Assembly (NCBI RefSeq): GCF_030297595.1
Contig: NZ_AP028138.1
Coordinates: 1,488,001 to 1,552,000 of the forward strand
Source of the DNA: Polynucleobacter sp. HIN7
GTDB taxonomy: Bacteria; Pseudomonadota; Gammaproteobacteria; Burkholderiales; Burkholderiaceae
DNA length: 64,000 nucleotides
Direction: 5' to 3'
Position 1 is the first letter of the stretch. Every line of letters begins with the position of its first letter. Shown piece by piece: positions 20,163-30,174 of the stretch. Made by a program: the position numbers and the translations under genes. Below the pieces are notes generated by a model. The model ran no database searches, was not told where the DNA came from, and was given only the letters and a program-made list of their open reading frames with translations.

Positions 20163-20738
20163 TTACTCGTTGTCTTGTGCTTTATTTTGATTCTTCCACA
20201 GTACGTCTTGACCACCAGCGGCTTGGTTTAAAACCCGGGCAATCACAAATAGAAGGTCGGATAAGCGATTCACGTATTGACGCGGCGAGTCAGCGATTGG
20301 GTCAACCCAACCCAACTTAACAATCGAGCGTTCAGCGCGTCGACAAACCGTTCGACAGACATGCGCTTGAGCTGCTGCACGGCTTCCTCCTGGCAAGATA
20401 AATTCTTTTAGCGGAGGCAGATTGGCGTTGTAGTAAGCTAACCAAGTATCGAGCTGTTCGACTTGCTCAATTTTTAATAGGGTGTAATTAGGAATACAAA
20501 GCTCTCCACCCAAGTCGAATAAATCATGCTGGACTCGCAGGAGTAATGCCTGAAGATCAGAAGCAATTGATGGAGGGAGATCTTCGGTCATCAAAACCCC
20601 AATTTGGGAGTTGAGCTCATCCACATCGCCCATCGCACAGATGCGTAAATGATCTTTTTCAACACGGCTACCGTCACCAAGGCCAGTCATACCGGCATCA
20701 CCAGTTCGGGTTGCAATTTTTGATAGTCGATTTCCCAT
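20163..20738 (-). CDS. Cob(I)alamin adenosyltransferase, PduO type
   Basis: Transfers the adenosyl group from ATP to cob(I)alamin to make coenzyme B12. 191 residues. The PduO-type N-terminal ATP site is present (TRTGDAGMTGLGDGSRVEKDH), followed by MGDVDELNSQIG and the C-terminal CRRAERSIVKL and RQYVNRLSDLLFVIAR helices. It is divergent from glcD with 34 bp between starts. No cobalamin riboswitch was recognised nearby. Confidence 0.93.
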   Translation of the reverse strand: MGNRLSKIATRTGDAGMTGLGDGSRVEKDHLRICAMGDVDELNSQIGVLMTEDLPPSIASDLQALLLRVQHDLFDLGGELCIPNYTLLKIEQVEQLDTWLAYYNANLPPLKEFILPGGSRAAAQAHVCRTVCRRAERSIVKLGWVDPIADSPRQYVNRLSDLLFVIARVLNQAAGGQDVLWKNQNKAQDNE

Positions 20739-20772
20739 GAACAGATTATAGGTAAATGGCTAAAATAGACGA

Positions 20773-22269
20773 ATGAGTGCCCTCGCTTCTTCTGCTGAAA
20801 TCCAATCTCTACAGGCCAAACAGGCTATTTTGGTCGATGCCTTACGGCCATTTCTAGGGGATGATGCCCTGCTTTGGCAGCCCGAGGACACCATTCCCTA
20901 TGAATGCGATGGCTTGGCGGCTTATCGCAAAATGCCCCTAGCAGTAGCGCTTCCTGAGAATGAAGAGCAAGTGGTGAATATTCTGAAGGTCTGCAAAGCC
21001 CTGGGGGTTCCTGTAGTACCCCGCGGCTCGGGCACCGGTCTCTCAGGCGGTGCAATGCCAATTGAACAAGGCTTGGTTTTATCGTTAGCCAAGTTCAAAA
21101 AGATTTTGCAGGTCGATCCCTTTACACGCACTGCGGTCGTACAACCAGGTGTCCGTAACCTGGCAATCTCAGAAGCGGTCGCAAAGCATGGTTTGTACTA
21201 TGCGCCTGATCCATCCTCGCAAATTGCTTGCTCGATTGGCGGAAATGTCAATGAGAACTCAGGTGGCGTGCACTGCTTAAAGTATGGCTTGACGCTTCAC
21301 AATGTATTGCGAGTCCGTGCCGTCCTCATGAATGGTGATGTGGTGGAATTTGGCAGCATGGCACCAGATTCACCAGGTTTGGATTTGTTAGCTGTATTGA
21401 TTGGTAGCGAAGGAATGCTCGGTATCGTCACAGAAATTACTGTGAAGCTCGTACCAAAACCAAAATTAGCACGTGTCATTATGGCCAGCTTTGATGATAT
21501 TGAAAAAGGTGGCAATGCAGTCGCCGCCATCATTGCTGCGGGGATTATTCCAGCTGGTTTAGAGATGATGGATAAACCAACCACGCGTGCTGTTGAGGAG
21601 TTTGTGCATGCTGGCTATGACCTCAACGCAGAAGCTATCTTATTGTGCGAATCAGATGGAACCCCTGAAGAGGTCGAAGAAGAAATCGCACGCATGAATG
21701 CCGTGCTAGAAAAGCAAGGGGCTAGTCGTATTCAAGTGTCTGAAAGTGAGGCAGAACGTTTGCGCTTTTGGAGTGGACGCAAGAATGCCTTCCCCGCCGC
21801 TGGTCGGATTGCGGCAGATTATTACTGCATGGATGGAACCATTCCAAGGCGTCATATTGCAACTCTACTCAAGCGCATCAAAGGCATGGAGGCCAAATAT
21901 GGTCTGGGCTGTCTCAATGTCTTTCATGCGGGAGATGGCAATATGCACCCCCTCATTTTGTTTAATGGTGCCGATCTGGATGAGTGGCATCGGGCTGAAG
22001 AGTTTGGTACTGAAATCCTTGAGGCCTGTGTTGAGCTCGGGGGCACCATCACCGGTGAACATGGTGTGGGGATCGAGAAGATTAATTCCATGTGTGTTCA
22101 ATTTGGCGAACAAGAGCGTGAGCGTTTTTGGGGGGTTAAAGCAGCATTTGATCCAGATCGTCTTTTAAATCCGGATAAAGCCATTCCAACTCTCAATCGC
22201 TGTGCCGAATATGGACGGTTGCGTGTCAGCGGTGGTGTTTTACCCCACCCCGAATTGGAGCGCTTCTAG
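20773..22269 (+). CDS. glcD: Glycolate oxidase FAD-binding subunit GlcD
   Basis: FAD-dependent subunit oxidising glycolate to glyoxylate. 498 residues. PCMH-type FAD-binding domain with VPRGSGTGLSGGAMP and QPGVRNLAIS, then NVNENSGGVHCLKYG. The C-terminal cap ends with the GTITGEHGVGIEK motif and FDPDRLLNPDK. It heads the run glcD-glcE-glcF, whose genes are separated by only 2 bp each. Glycolate is a common phytoplankton exudate, which fits a freshwater heterotroph (inference). Confidence 0.95.
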   Translation: MSALASSAEIQSLQAKQAILVDALRPFLGDDALLWQPEDTIPYECDGLAAYRKMPLAVALPENEEQVVNILKVCKALGVPVVPRGSGTGLSGGAMPIEQGLVLSLAKFKKILQVDPFTRTAVVQPGVRNLAISEAVAKHGLYYAPDPSSQIACSIGGNVNENSGGVHCLKYGLTLHNVLRVRAVLMNGDVVEFGSMAPDSPGLDLLAVLIGSEGMLGIVTEITVKLVPKPKLARVIMASFDDIEKGGNAVAAIIAAGIIPAGLEMMDKPTTRAVEEFVHAGYDLNAEAILLCESDGTPEEVEEEIARMNAVLEKQGASRIQVSESEAERLRFWSGRKNAFPAAGRIAADYYCMDGTIPRRHIATLLKRIKGMEAKYGLGCLNVFHAGDGNMHPLILFNGADLDEWHRAEEFGTEILEACVELGGTITGEHGVGIEKINSMCVQFGEQERERFWGVKAAFDPDRLLNPDKAIPTLNRCAEYGRLRVSGGVLPHPELERF

Positions 22270-22271
22270 GC

Positions 22272-23405
22272 ATGAACGAAACCGTACTATCCCAGTTTCG
22301 TGAGCAAATTATTGAGGCTGGTAAACAGAATCAGGTGCTATCGATTCAAGGTGGTAATACAAAATCATGGTACGGCAACCCAAACCAGTCTCCCATTTTG
22401 AGTACGAAACCGTATCAGGGGATATTAGATTACCAACCTGAGGAGTTAGTAATCACGGCGTGCGCTGGCACACCGATTGCAGAAATCGAGTCAACCTTGG
22501 CCAAAAATAATCAGATTCTGCCGTTTGAGCCGCCCCACTTTGGAGAAGATGCGACTTTTGGGGGTGTGATTGCTGCGGGCCTCGCTGGCCCTGCTCGCAT
22601 TAGCGCCGGAAATTTACGGGACTTTGTTTTGGGAACTCGACTCATGGATGGTCGCGGTGAAGACCTATCCTTTGGCGGCAAGGTCATGAAAAACGTCGCC
22701 GGTTACGATGTCTCGCGCCTGCTACCGGGTTCACTAGGAACGCTCGCTCTGCTTTTGGAGGCCTCTGTAAAAGTACTGCCAAAGCCCGCTGCCACTGCGA
22801 GTCTACGCTGCAAGACGGGCGCTGCCAATGCATTAAAAGTACTCAATGAATGGGCTGGACAACCTTTACCGCTCAACGCCAGCGTATGGATCGGTCATGC
22901 AGGTGATGAAGGCGAGCTAACGATTCGATTGGCAGGCGCTAAGGCGGCGGTCACCTCTGCTAGTCAAATGATACAAGATCGACTTGGCGCTACCGTACTC
23001 GATGATTTAGAGGCTGATCTATTTTGGCGTAATCTTCGTGAGCAGCAGCTTTCTTGGTTTACTCAAATGCCAAATCATCATGCACTTTGGCGACTCTCCT
23101 TGCCTGCCAACTGCCCAGTGCTGGAGATACCTAAGGATTGCTCACCAGCAATCATGATGGAGTGGCATGGACAAGAGCGTTGGATTCAAGGTCCTGCTAA
23201 TCAATCAACGGCGAACGTGTTACAAAAACTCGCACTACAGCATGGCGGGCATGCGACCTGCTTTCGATCCTTGAATGCCGATGGGTTTGAACGCTTTACA
23301 CGTTTGGAATCCAATCCACTAACTGCCGGATTAGAGGCTGTACAAAAACGCTTGCGCCATTCCTTTGATCCCTTTGGCGTATTTACCACTGGGCGCCTAC
23401 CTTAA
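22272..23405 (+). CDS. glcE: Glycolate oxidase FAD-binding subunit GlcE
   Basis: Second, shorter FAD-type subunit of glycolate oxidase. 377 residues. QGGNTKSWYG and the PFEPPHFGEDATFGGVIAAG block represent the PCMH FAD domain, and NLRDFVLGTRLMDGRGEDLSFGGKVMKNVAGYD is typical of GlcE. The C-terminus LRHSFDPFGVFTTGRLP is the usual family ending. Required with GlcD and GlcF for activity by family precedent. Confidence 0.94.
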   Translation: MNETVLSQFREQIIEAGKQNQVLSIQGGNTKSWYGNPNQSPILSTKPYQGILDYQPEELVITACAGTPIAEIESTLAKNNQILPFEPPHFGEDATFGGVIAAGLAGPARISAGNLRDFVLGTRLMDGRGEDLSFGGKVMKNVAGYDVSRLLPGSLGTLALLLEASVKVLPKPAATASLRCKTGAANALKVLNEWAGQPLPLNASVWIGHAGDEGELTIRLAGAKAAVTSASQMIQDRLGATVLDDLEADLFWRNLREQQLSWFTQMPNHHALWRLSLPANCPVLEIPKDCSPAIMMEWHGQERWIQGPANQSTANVLQKLALQHGGHATCFRSLNADGFERFTRLESNPLTAGLEAVQKRLRHSFDPFGVFTTGRLP

Positions 23406-23407
23406 GT

Positions 23408-24661
23408 ATGGAAACAAAATTAGCTCCTGAGTTCATCAATACCGCGGACGGGATTGAAGCAAAACGCATATTAGGCAAATGCGTACATTGCGGGTTTTGT
23501 ACAGCAACTTGTCCAACCTATCAACTTTTGGGTGATGAGTTGGATGGTCCTCGTGGTCGTATTTATTTGATCAAACAAATTGCTGAAGGTCAGACTCCCA
23601 CGGAAAAGACCCGAACCCATTTGGATCGTTGTTTAACGTGTCGAAATTGCGAAAGCACCTGTCCCAGCGGTGTGGAGTATGGCAAGTTAGTTGATATTGG
23701 CCGTAAGTGGGCCGAAGAAAAGACAGCCCCTCGCCCCGTTGGGCAGAAGTTAACGCGTTGGCTATTAAAAGAAGGGTTAACTAACAAACCTTTATTTGAT
23801 TCAGCGATGCGCATTGGTCGCATCATGCGTCCACTGATGCCCGCCTCCCTTGCTCGTAAGGTTCCCAATGGCTTGCCAGCAGGTCCAAAGCCCAATCAAC
23901 AGCACAACCGAAAAATGCTCATGCTCGATGGCTGTGTTCAGCCTGGCATGCTACCTAACATTAACCATGCCACACTACGGGTGTTTGATGCTTTAGGTGT
24001 TCAGTTAATTAGTGCCCCCAAAGCGGGTTGCTGTGGTGCGCTACGGTATCACCTCAATGATCAAGTCGGCGGTCTGGCGGATGCGAAACGCAATATCGAT
24101 GCGTGGTGGCCATTCATTGAGAATGGCAAGGACTCAGTAGAAGCGATTGTGATGAATGCGTCGGGCTGCGGAGTGATGGTCAAAGACTATGGTCATTTAT
24201 TGGCGGATGATCCTGTCTATGCAAACAAAGCAGAGCGTGTCTCGCAATTATGTAAAGATGTTTCGGAGCTCTTACCTGCGTTTAAAGACGCATTAATTAG
24301 TCGAATTGGCGCACATCCAAAACCTGGTGTGGTTTACCATCCTCCATGCACATTGCAGCATGGTCAACAAATTCGCGGGAAGGTAGAAGGTCTTCTCGAA
24401 AGTCTGGGGATTTCAGTGCATTTATGTGCTGACAGCCATCTATGCTGCGGCTCAGCGGGTACATACTCGATTTTGCAAGCCAATCTTTCTGAGCAATTAC
24501 GGGCTCAGAAACTTCAAAATCTTGAGGCTGCCTGTACGCAATCAGGAGCTAAAACAATCGTCTCTGGCAATATTGGCTGCATTAGTCATTTACATCAAGA
24601 TGATCTACCTGTGCGCCATTGGATTGAAATCATCGATCAATTGTTGCCAAAAAACCCATGA
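23408..24661 (+). CDS. glcF: Glycolate oxidase iron-sulfur subunit GlcF
   Basis: Iron-sulfur electron-transfer subunit, 417 residues. Two 4Fe-4S motifs are seen at about residues 26-36 (CVHCGFCTATCP) and 75-86 (CLTCRNCESTCP). Two cysteine-rich CCG domains follow (GCCGALRYH and LCCGSAGTYS). Electrons from glycolate presumably pass to the quinone pool at the membrane. Its stop overlaps the start of yggS by 4 bp (ATGA), suggesting coupling. Confidence 0.95.
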   Translation: METKLAPEFINTADGIEAKRILGKCVHCGFCTATCPTYQLLGDELDGPRGRIYLIKQIAEGQTPTEKTRTHLDRCLTCRNCESTCPSGVEYGKLVDIGRKWAEEKTAPRPVGQKLTRWLLKEGLTNKPLFDSAMRIGRIMRPLMPASLARKVPNGLPAGPKPNQQHNRKMLMLDGCVQPGMLPNINHATLRVFDALGVQLISAPKAGCCGALRYHLNDQVGGLADAKRNIDAWWPFIENGKDSVEAIVMNASGCGVMVKDYGHLLADDPVYANKAERVSQLCKDVSELLPAFKDALISRIGAHPKPGVVYHPPCTLQHGQQIRGKVEGLLESLGISVHLCADSHLCCGSAGTYSILQANLSEQLRAQKLQNLEAACTQSGAKTIVSGNIGCISHLHQDDLPVRHWIEIIDQLLPKNP

Positions 24662-25392
24662 GTCGGATTACTGATCGCCTGATGGCTGTTCGGCATCGCA
24701 TTGATGCAGCCGCTGAACACTGTGGTCGGGATCCTGAGTTAATTGAATTAATTGCTGTTAGCAAAACCTTTCCGGCGAGCGCGATTGAGGAAGCGATGCA
24801 TGCTGGTCAAAAAGCCTTTGGTGAAAATTATGTCCAGGAGGCAGTCGAAAAGATTCAACGACTCGATCAACTGCGTCCATGGCTGGAGTGGCATTTTATT
24901 GGTCCGCTGCAAAGTAATAAAACATCAGATATCGCCCAACACTTTGATTGGATTCACACCATTGATCGCGAGAAAATTGCGCAACGGCTCTCGGATCAAC
25001 GACAAGCCCATAGTCGTCTGGGCCCCCTTCAGGCATGCGTTCAGGTCAATATCAGTCAAGAAGAAAGTAAGTCGGGTGTAATGCCAAGCGATACCTTGCA
25101 ACTGTGTAAGGTGGTAGCTTCGCTTCCGGGCTTGGTATTGCGAGGTCTTATGGCTATCCCAGCTCCCAGTTCCAATGAGGCCGAGCAGCATGAAGCTTTT
25201 GCAGCAATGCGGCACTTGTTTGAGGATATTCGGATGCAAACTCAAAGAGTGGCTGGTTTTGAAGACTTTGATACTCTTTCCATGGGAATGTCCGACGATC
25301 TTGAGGCGGCGATTGCTGAGGGTGCCACGATGGTGCGCGTTGGTAGTGCAATTTTTGGAGAGCGCAAACAAAGCGCTAAGATAGAGTCATGA
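24658..25392 (+). CDS. yggS: PLP homeostasis protein YggS/PLPBP
   Basis: Pyridoxal-phosphate-binding protein of the YggS/PROSC family, fold type III. It balances free PLP and affects amino-acid metabolism but has no known catalytic reaction. 244 residues. The PLP lysine is K36 in LIAVSKTFPA; FGENYVQEA, WHFIGPLQSNK and LSMGMSDDLEAAIAEG are further family blocks. It overlaps glcF and proC by 4 bp at each end. The yggS-proC pairing is widespread in bacteria. Confidence 0.95.
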   Translation: MSRITDRLMAVRHRIDAAAEHCGRDPELIELIAVSKTFPASAIEEAMHAGQKAFGENYVQEAVEKIQRLDQLRPWLEWHFIGPLQSNKTSDIAQHFDWIHTIDREKIAQRLSDQRQAHSRLGPLQACVQVNISQEESKSGVMPSDTLQLCKVVASLPGLVLRGLMAIPAPSSNEAEQHEAFAAMRHLFEDIRMQTQRVAGFEDFDTLSMGMSDDLEAAIAEGATMVRVGSAIFGERKQSAKIES

Positions 25393-26237
25393 CAAATATC
25401 CAACCGATGAATACCGTATTTATTGGTGGTGGCAATATGGCCAGAGCGATTATTGGTGGTCTCTTGCAGCAAGGGGCCAACTCAAAGTCCATTTGCGTGA
25501 TTGAACCTCAAGCACAAACTGCCAAACTGCTTGAGAATGATTTTTTGATTCCAACCTATGCGGATGTAAGCGATGCGCGTCAGAAAATTGAGACAGCACA
25601 CATCATTGTTTTAGCCATCAAGCCCCAAGACTTTAAGACCGCAGCCACTGAACTCAGTAAGTATTTGCAAGCTGTTGCTCATGGCCCCGTGATCCTGAGC
25701 ATTGCAGCCGGAATCCAAATTGCTGATATGTCACGCTGGCTTGAATACTCCGCATGCATTCGTGCCATGCCCAATACCCCTGCCCTGATTAATCAAGGGA
25801 TCACCGGTTTATTTGCACCAGCTTGCGTCAGTGAGCAGCAACGCAAATACGCTCAAATAATTGGCTCCGCTGTTGGTAAAGTCATTTGGGTCTCTAATGA
25901 ATCCCAAATGGATGCGGTGACCGCCTTATCAGGAAGCGGCCCGGCATATGTATTTGCTTTTTTAGAAGCCCTTCAAGCTGGGGGGGAGAAGATGGGGCTT
26001 GCGCCAGAGATCGCTCGTGAGTTGGCTAATCAAACTCTGATGGGCGCGACCACCCTTGCTCTCCAGTCTTCCGAATCCCCCATGAGTCTTCGTCAAAAAG
26101 TGACCTCTAAAGGTGGAACTACTGCTGCTGCACTGGAGGTCCTTGATCAACGGCAGTGGGCAGCGATTTTGCAAGACGCACTACATGCTGCTCAAAAACG
26201 TGGGGCGGCCATGGCGAAAGAATTTGGGCAATCCTAG
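25389..26237 (+). CDS. proC: Pyrroline-5-carboxylate reductase
   Basis: Last step of proline synthesis, NAD(P)H-dependent reduction of pyrroline-5-carboxylate. 282 residues. Rossmann motif FIGGGNMARAIIGGL at the N-terminus, RAMPNTPALINQGITG in the middle, and the C-terminal signature VTSKGGTTAAALEVL. The preceding ALSGSGPAYVFAFLEAL matches the dimer-domain helix. Translation probably starts within the end of yggS (ATGA overlap). It converges on ubiA. Confidence 0.96.
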   Translation: MTNIQPMNTVFIGGGNMARAIIGGLLQQGANSKSICVIEPQAQTAKLLENDFLIPTYADVSDARQKIETAHIIVLAIKPQDFKTAATELSKYLQAVAHGPVILSIAAGIQIADMSRWLEYSACIRAMPNTPALINQGITGLFAPACVSEQQRKYAQIIGSAVGKVIWVSNESQMDAVTALSGSGPAYVFAFLEALQAGGEKMGLAPEIARELANQTLMGATTLALQSSESPMSLRQKVTSKGGTTAAALEVLDQRQWAAILQDALHAAQKRGAAMAKEFGQS

Positions 26238-26238
26238 A

Positions 26239-27129
26239 CTACGAGCGCAGCGCTAGCCCAAGCACAATTCCTAAAAAGAGCGCAGCCCCCAACCAATTAT
26301 TGTGTAAGAAGGCTTTAAAGCATGCTTCGCGCTGCCGGGTGGCGACTAATCGCAGTTCGTAAATAGCGCAACCGAGCGCTAAGAACCAGCCCACATAGAA
26401 CCAAGAACTCAGGTCAATCATCTCGGCCACCCAAATTTGGGAGGCCAACAAGAGCCCATAACAAATCGAGATTGCCGTTACATCAAACCGCCCAAAGGTA
26501 ATGGCAGACGTTTTAAGTCCCAAGCGTAGATCATCATCGCGATCGACCATGGCATAGGCAGTATCGTAGGCAATCGCCCAAAAAACATTGCCAGTAAATA
26601 AAATCCAGGCTTCCAGTGGTATGTGATTTTGAACCGCTGCAAACGCCATGGGAATACCAAAACCAAATGCCAGGCCAAGGATTGCTTGAGGGATTGAAAA
26701 AAAGCGTTTCGTAAAGGGATAAATGGCTGCTAAGAGAACTGCCACAACCGATAACTGCTTGGTCAAGCCATTTAAAGGCTGAATCAATACAAATGAGATT
26801 AATGCCAAAATCACGGCGATTGCAATTGCCTCGTACTTAGATATTTTTCCACTGGTAAGTGGGCGATGCTGTGTGCGTTCTACGTGCTTATCAAAATGAC
26901 GGTCAGCATAGTCATTAATCGCGCAACCAGCACTGCGCATCAAGACCGTTCCCAAGCAAAAGATCAATAGGATGATTGGGTTTGGAAAGCCATCGCTTGC
27001 AATCCAAAGGCCCCAAAGTGTTGGCCACAGTAGTAAAAGAATGCCGATGGGCTTATTCAAGCGCACCAGATGAATATACGACTGCAAACGCCCAGAAATC
27101 AGAGCAACCTCGCTCCAGGTAAATCGCAC
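26239..27129 (-). CDS. ubiA: 4-hydroxybenzoate octaprenyltransferase
   Basis: Membrane prenyltransferase of ubiquinone synthesis. 296 residues with about eight or nine membrane segments. First Asp-rich motif [15 protein letters not shown], second [21 protein letters not shown]. The N-terminal [20 protein letters not shown] is diagnostic for UbiA. The chosen ATG makes the gene overlap the end of oxyR by 31 bp. I see no better in-frame start downstream, so it is kept, with some doubt about the exact start. Confidence 0.94.
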   Translation of the reverse strand: MRFTWSEVALISGRLQSYIHLVRLNKPIGILLLLWPTLWGLWIASDGFPNPIILLIFCLGTVLMRSAGCAINDYADRHFDKHVERTQHRPLTSGKISKYEAIAIAVILALISFVLIQPLNGLTKQLSVVAVLLAAIYPFTKRFFSIPQAILGLAFGFGIPMAFAAVQNHIPLEAWILFTGNVFWAIAYDTAYAMVDRDDDLRLGLKTSAITFGRFDVTAISICYGLLLASQIWVAEMIDLSSWFYVGWFLALGCAIYELRLVATRQREACFKAFLHNNWLGAALFLGIVLGLALRS

Positions 27130-28025
27130 GCTCGAATGGTCCGAGCAATCGCCTTCATAGCCTCAACCCTGGGATAGCCTTTACGCCAGACCAAACTGAC
27201 GCGCCGCGTTGGCTCAGGTGATTCAAATGGGATGTAGAGGATCAATCCGTCACGATCATTTGGATTACTGACTGAGGTGCGCGGCAAGACCGTAATTCCG
27301 ATTCCGCCGGCGACCATTTGTCGGATGGTCTCTAGCGAGGATCCCTCAAAACTACGATGCTCCCCAAGCGTTAGGCCTGTGCCAAATCGATTGAGTTCTG
27401 GGCAAACGCCCAGCACATGATCCCGAAAGCAATGGCCTGCCCCGAGCAACAAAGTATTTTGTTCCTTCAGTTCTTTTTGGCCAATCGATTTTCGGTCTGA
27501 CCATTCATGCCCTTTAGGGATCGCTACCAAGAAAGGTTCTTCATAGAGATCTACAAAATCCAAGCCAGCACTTGGAAATGGGTCCGCCAAAATGGCACAG
27601 TCAAGCTCTCCTTGACGCAACATCTCGATTAAACGGACCGTAAAGTTTTCTTCCAAAAATAATGGGGCCTTCGGTAAGGTGTCGCGCGCTACACGAACGA
27701 GACTGGGTAGCAAATAAGGAGCGACGGTATAAATTGCACCAAGTCGCAACGGTCCAGATAGGGGATCCTGCCCATGCTTTGCAAGATGCTTGAGTGCGTT
27801 GGCTTCCTCGAGTACCCGTTGTGCCTGCTGAATAATCACGGCACCAAGGGTTGTGAGAGCCACGTCTGAACTGGTGCGCTCAAATATTTGGGTTTGTAAT
27901 TCTTCTTCTAACTTTTTAATCGCAACCGATAAAGTGGGTTGCGATACATGACAGGCTTCAGCGGCACGTCCAAAATGGCGCTCACGAGCAACTGCAACGA
28001 TGTAACGAAGTTCAGTTAAGGTCAT
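27099..28025 (-). CDS. oxyR: Hydrogen-peroxide-sensing regulator OxyR
   Basis: LysR-type activator of the peroxide response. 308 residues. N-terminal helix-turn-helix (about 18-40, [20 protein letters not shown]) and a LysR effector domain. The redox pair is present as C199 (GAGHCFRD) and C208 (GVCPE), at the same residue numbers as in E. coli OxyR, which distinguishes it from other LysR proteins. It lies between recG and ubiA, an order common in Betaproteobacteria, so it is probably transcribed with recG. Confidence 0.94.
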   Translation of the reverse strand: MTLTELRYIVAVARERHFGRAAEACHVSQPTLSVAIKKLEEELQTQIFERTSSDVALTTLGAVIIQQAQRVLEEANALKHLAKHGQDPLSGPLRLGAIYTVAPYLLPSLVRVARDTLPKAPLFLEENFTVRLIEMLRQGELDCAILADPFPSAGLDFVDLYEEPFLVAIPKGHEWSDRKSIGQKELKEQNTLLLGAGHCFRDHVLGVCPELNRFGTGLTLGEHRSFEGSSLETIRQMVAGGIGITVLPRTSVSNPNDRDGLILYIPFESPEPTRRVSLVWRKGYPRVEAMKAIARTIRACDLPGARLL

Positions 28026-28035
28026 ATGCTTATTA

Positions 28036-30144
28036 TCAGGCCTTTAGAAAATCTGTGCGCGAACCCAGCCAGCGCCCCAAATGCGCCTCAACCAGCTCTG
28101 GGTAGGCGCGTAACCAATGCTCAGCAAGCTCTTGTGCAACCTGAATTAACCAGGCATCGCGCTGTAAATCGACAAAGCGCAACATGGCTTCACCCGACTG
28201 CCTTGCTCCCAAAAGCTCGCCAGGACCACGCAAAGCAAGATCGCGCTCCGCAATTACAAATCCATCAGAAACCTCGCGTAGGGTCTGTAAACGTTCTTTA
28301 GCAGCCAAGGATAGAGGCTCGGAATACACCAAGATGCAGGCTGACTGATTAGAGCCCCTGCCAACACGACCTCGCAATTGATGGATCTGTGCATAACCAA
28401 AGCGTTCAGCATGCTCGATCACCATTAGTGCGGCATTGGGAACATCTACTCCGACCTCAATCACCGTGGTTGCCACCAATACGTCAATCTGACCGGCTTT
28501 GAAGGCGGCCATAATGGCCGCTTTCTCATCCGCTTTCAGACGTCCATGAATCAAAGCTAGCTTGTATTCGGATAAATATTCAGATAACTCAGCATGACTA
28601 GCAACTGCTGTTTGTAATTGCAAGGCTTCTGACTCTTCAATCAGCGGGCAAACCCAATAGGCCTGAAGACCCTTTTGCAACCACTGCTTCAAACCCTCAA
28701 TCACCTCGTGGCGCCTAGCATCTTTAACCAATTTGGTGGTAATTGCTTGTCGTCCCGGTGGTAACTCATCGATGACCGAGACATCGAGATCGGCATAATA
28801 GGTCATTGCCAGGGTTCGCGGGATCGGGGTAGCAGACATCATGAGTTGGTGGCAGTAGTAAGTTTCTGAACCAATACGCTGAGTGATCTCCAGGCGCTGA
28901 CGAACCCCAAAACGATGTTGCTCATCAATCACTGCCAATCCCAGTGCGGCGAATTGAACGGCATCCTGAATGAGCGCATGCGTTCCCACAATGATTTGAG
29001 CTGTACCCGATGCAATCATTTCTTGTGCATGTTTTTTTTCTTTCCCTTTCATGCCACCCGATAACCAAACCACACAAATGCCGAGTGGCTCAAACCACTC
29101 CTTAAATTTCCAGTAATGCTGTTCTGCCAAAATTTCAGTAGGCGCCATGATGGCCGCCTGAAATGAGCGCTCCACTATCTGTGCGCTGGCTAGAGCTGCG
29201 ATGATGGTTTTACCGCTCCCAACATCACCTTGCAAAAGACGATTCATGGGAAATGGTTCGGATAGATCATGGGTAATCTCCGACCATACTCGTTGCTGTG
29301 CATTGGTGAGCTCGAACGCCAGGGAGCGCATCAGTTGTAAAGGAAGGTTTTCTAATTTCTTTGGTGAGCTCGATTGTTTTGGCGGCGCAGGACGCGCTCT
29401 GCGAGTAGCATGCGCTCGCTTTAAAGAAATTTGTTGCGCAAGGAGTTCTTCCAATTGCACCCGACGCCAAGCAGGATGGGTTCGCTCAATGATGGATTGA
29501 GTATCAGCATCAACCGGTGGCTGATGTAGGTAATGGATGGAATCTCGTAGGCTCCACTTCATCACGCTTTGTGCGGCAGGACTTAAAGCGCTCTGCGGAA
29601 TTGTTTCTGCCAACCAGGCTTCTAAGCCGGGATCCTTCAAGGCATTGAGTACTGCCTTACGAATTTTGGCCTGACTCACTCCCGCAATCACCGAATACAC
29701 CGGGGTTAGGCTTTTGGGCAAGGGTGTATCAGGTGATACGACGCGCACCGTCGGGTGAACCATTTCTGGGCCGAAATAGCCATCCCGAACATCACCCCGA
29801 ACCCGTACGTGTACCCCAACTGCCATTTGCTTTTGTTGACTGGGGTAAAAATTTAACCAACGAAGGTTTAAGGTACCCTCATCATCCTCGATCGTAACCA
29901 ACAGTTGTCGACGGGGTCGATAAACCACCTGACTACGAATCACTCGCCCTTGGGTTTGAACGGGACCTTGAAGTGCCGATGCACAAGCCTCGTCAATCGT
30001 CCACAGTTTGGTTTCATCCTCATAGCGAATGGGCAGGTGAAGAGCCAATGCGGCAGGCGTAGTCAGCCCCATTTTCTCGAGGAGATTAGGAGACCCCTCA
30101 CGGCTCGGTGTTTTAGGTGCTTTTGTGTTGGACTTGGCTCTCAT
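28036..30144 (-). CDS. recG: ATP-dependent DNA helicase RecG
   Basis: Helicase that regresses stalled forks and processes recombination intermediates. N-terminal wedge/OB domain, then superfamily 2 helicase motifs: LLQGDVGSGKT (motif I), AVIDEQHRFGVRQR (DEQH box), MSATPIPRTLAM (motif III), and the C-terminal ATTVIEVGVDVPNA and QLRGRVGRG. The frame could begin with a TTG at 30180, but the ATG at 30144 avoids overlapping queA and gives 702 residues (usual length about 690). It heads recG-oxyR-ubiA on the minus strand. Confidence 0.95.
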   Translation of the reverse strand: MRAKSNTKAPKTPSREGSPNLLEKMGLTTPAALALHLPIRYEDETKLWTIDEACASALQGPVQTQGRVIRSQVVYRPRRQLLVTIEDDEGTLNLRWLNFYPSQQKQMAVGVHVRVRGDVRDGYFGPEMVHPTVRVVSPDTPLPKSLTPVYSVIAGVSQAKIRKAVLNALKDPGLEAWLAETIPQSALSPAAQSVMKWSLRDSIHYLHQPPVDADTQSIIERTHPAWRRVQLEELLAQQISLKRAHATRRARPAPPKQSSSPKKLENLPLQLMRSLAFELTNAQQRVWSEITHDLSEPFPMNRLLQGDVGSGKTIIAALASAQIVERSFQAAIMAPTEILAEQHYWKFKEWFEPLGICVVWLSGGMKGKEKKHAQEMIASGTAQIIVGTHALIQDAVQFAALGLAVIDEQHRFGVRQRLEITQRIGSETYYCHQLMMSATPIPRTLAMTYYADLDVSVIDELPPGRQAITTKLVKDARRHEVIEGLKQWLQKGLQAYWVCPLIEESEALQLQTAVASHAELSEYLSEYKLALIHGRLKADEKAAIMAAFKAGQIDVLVATTVIEVGVDVPNAALMVIEHAERFGYAQIHQLRGRVGRGSNQSACILVYSEPLSLAAKERLQTLREVSDGFVIAERDLALRGPGELLGARQSGEAMLRFVDLQRDAWLIQVAQELAEHWLRAYPELVEAHLGRWLGSRTDFLKA

Positions 30145-30174
30145 GGTTAGAATCCCAACACCGATAGTAATGCC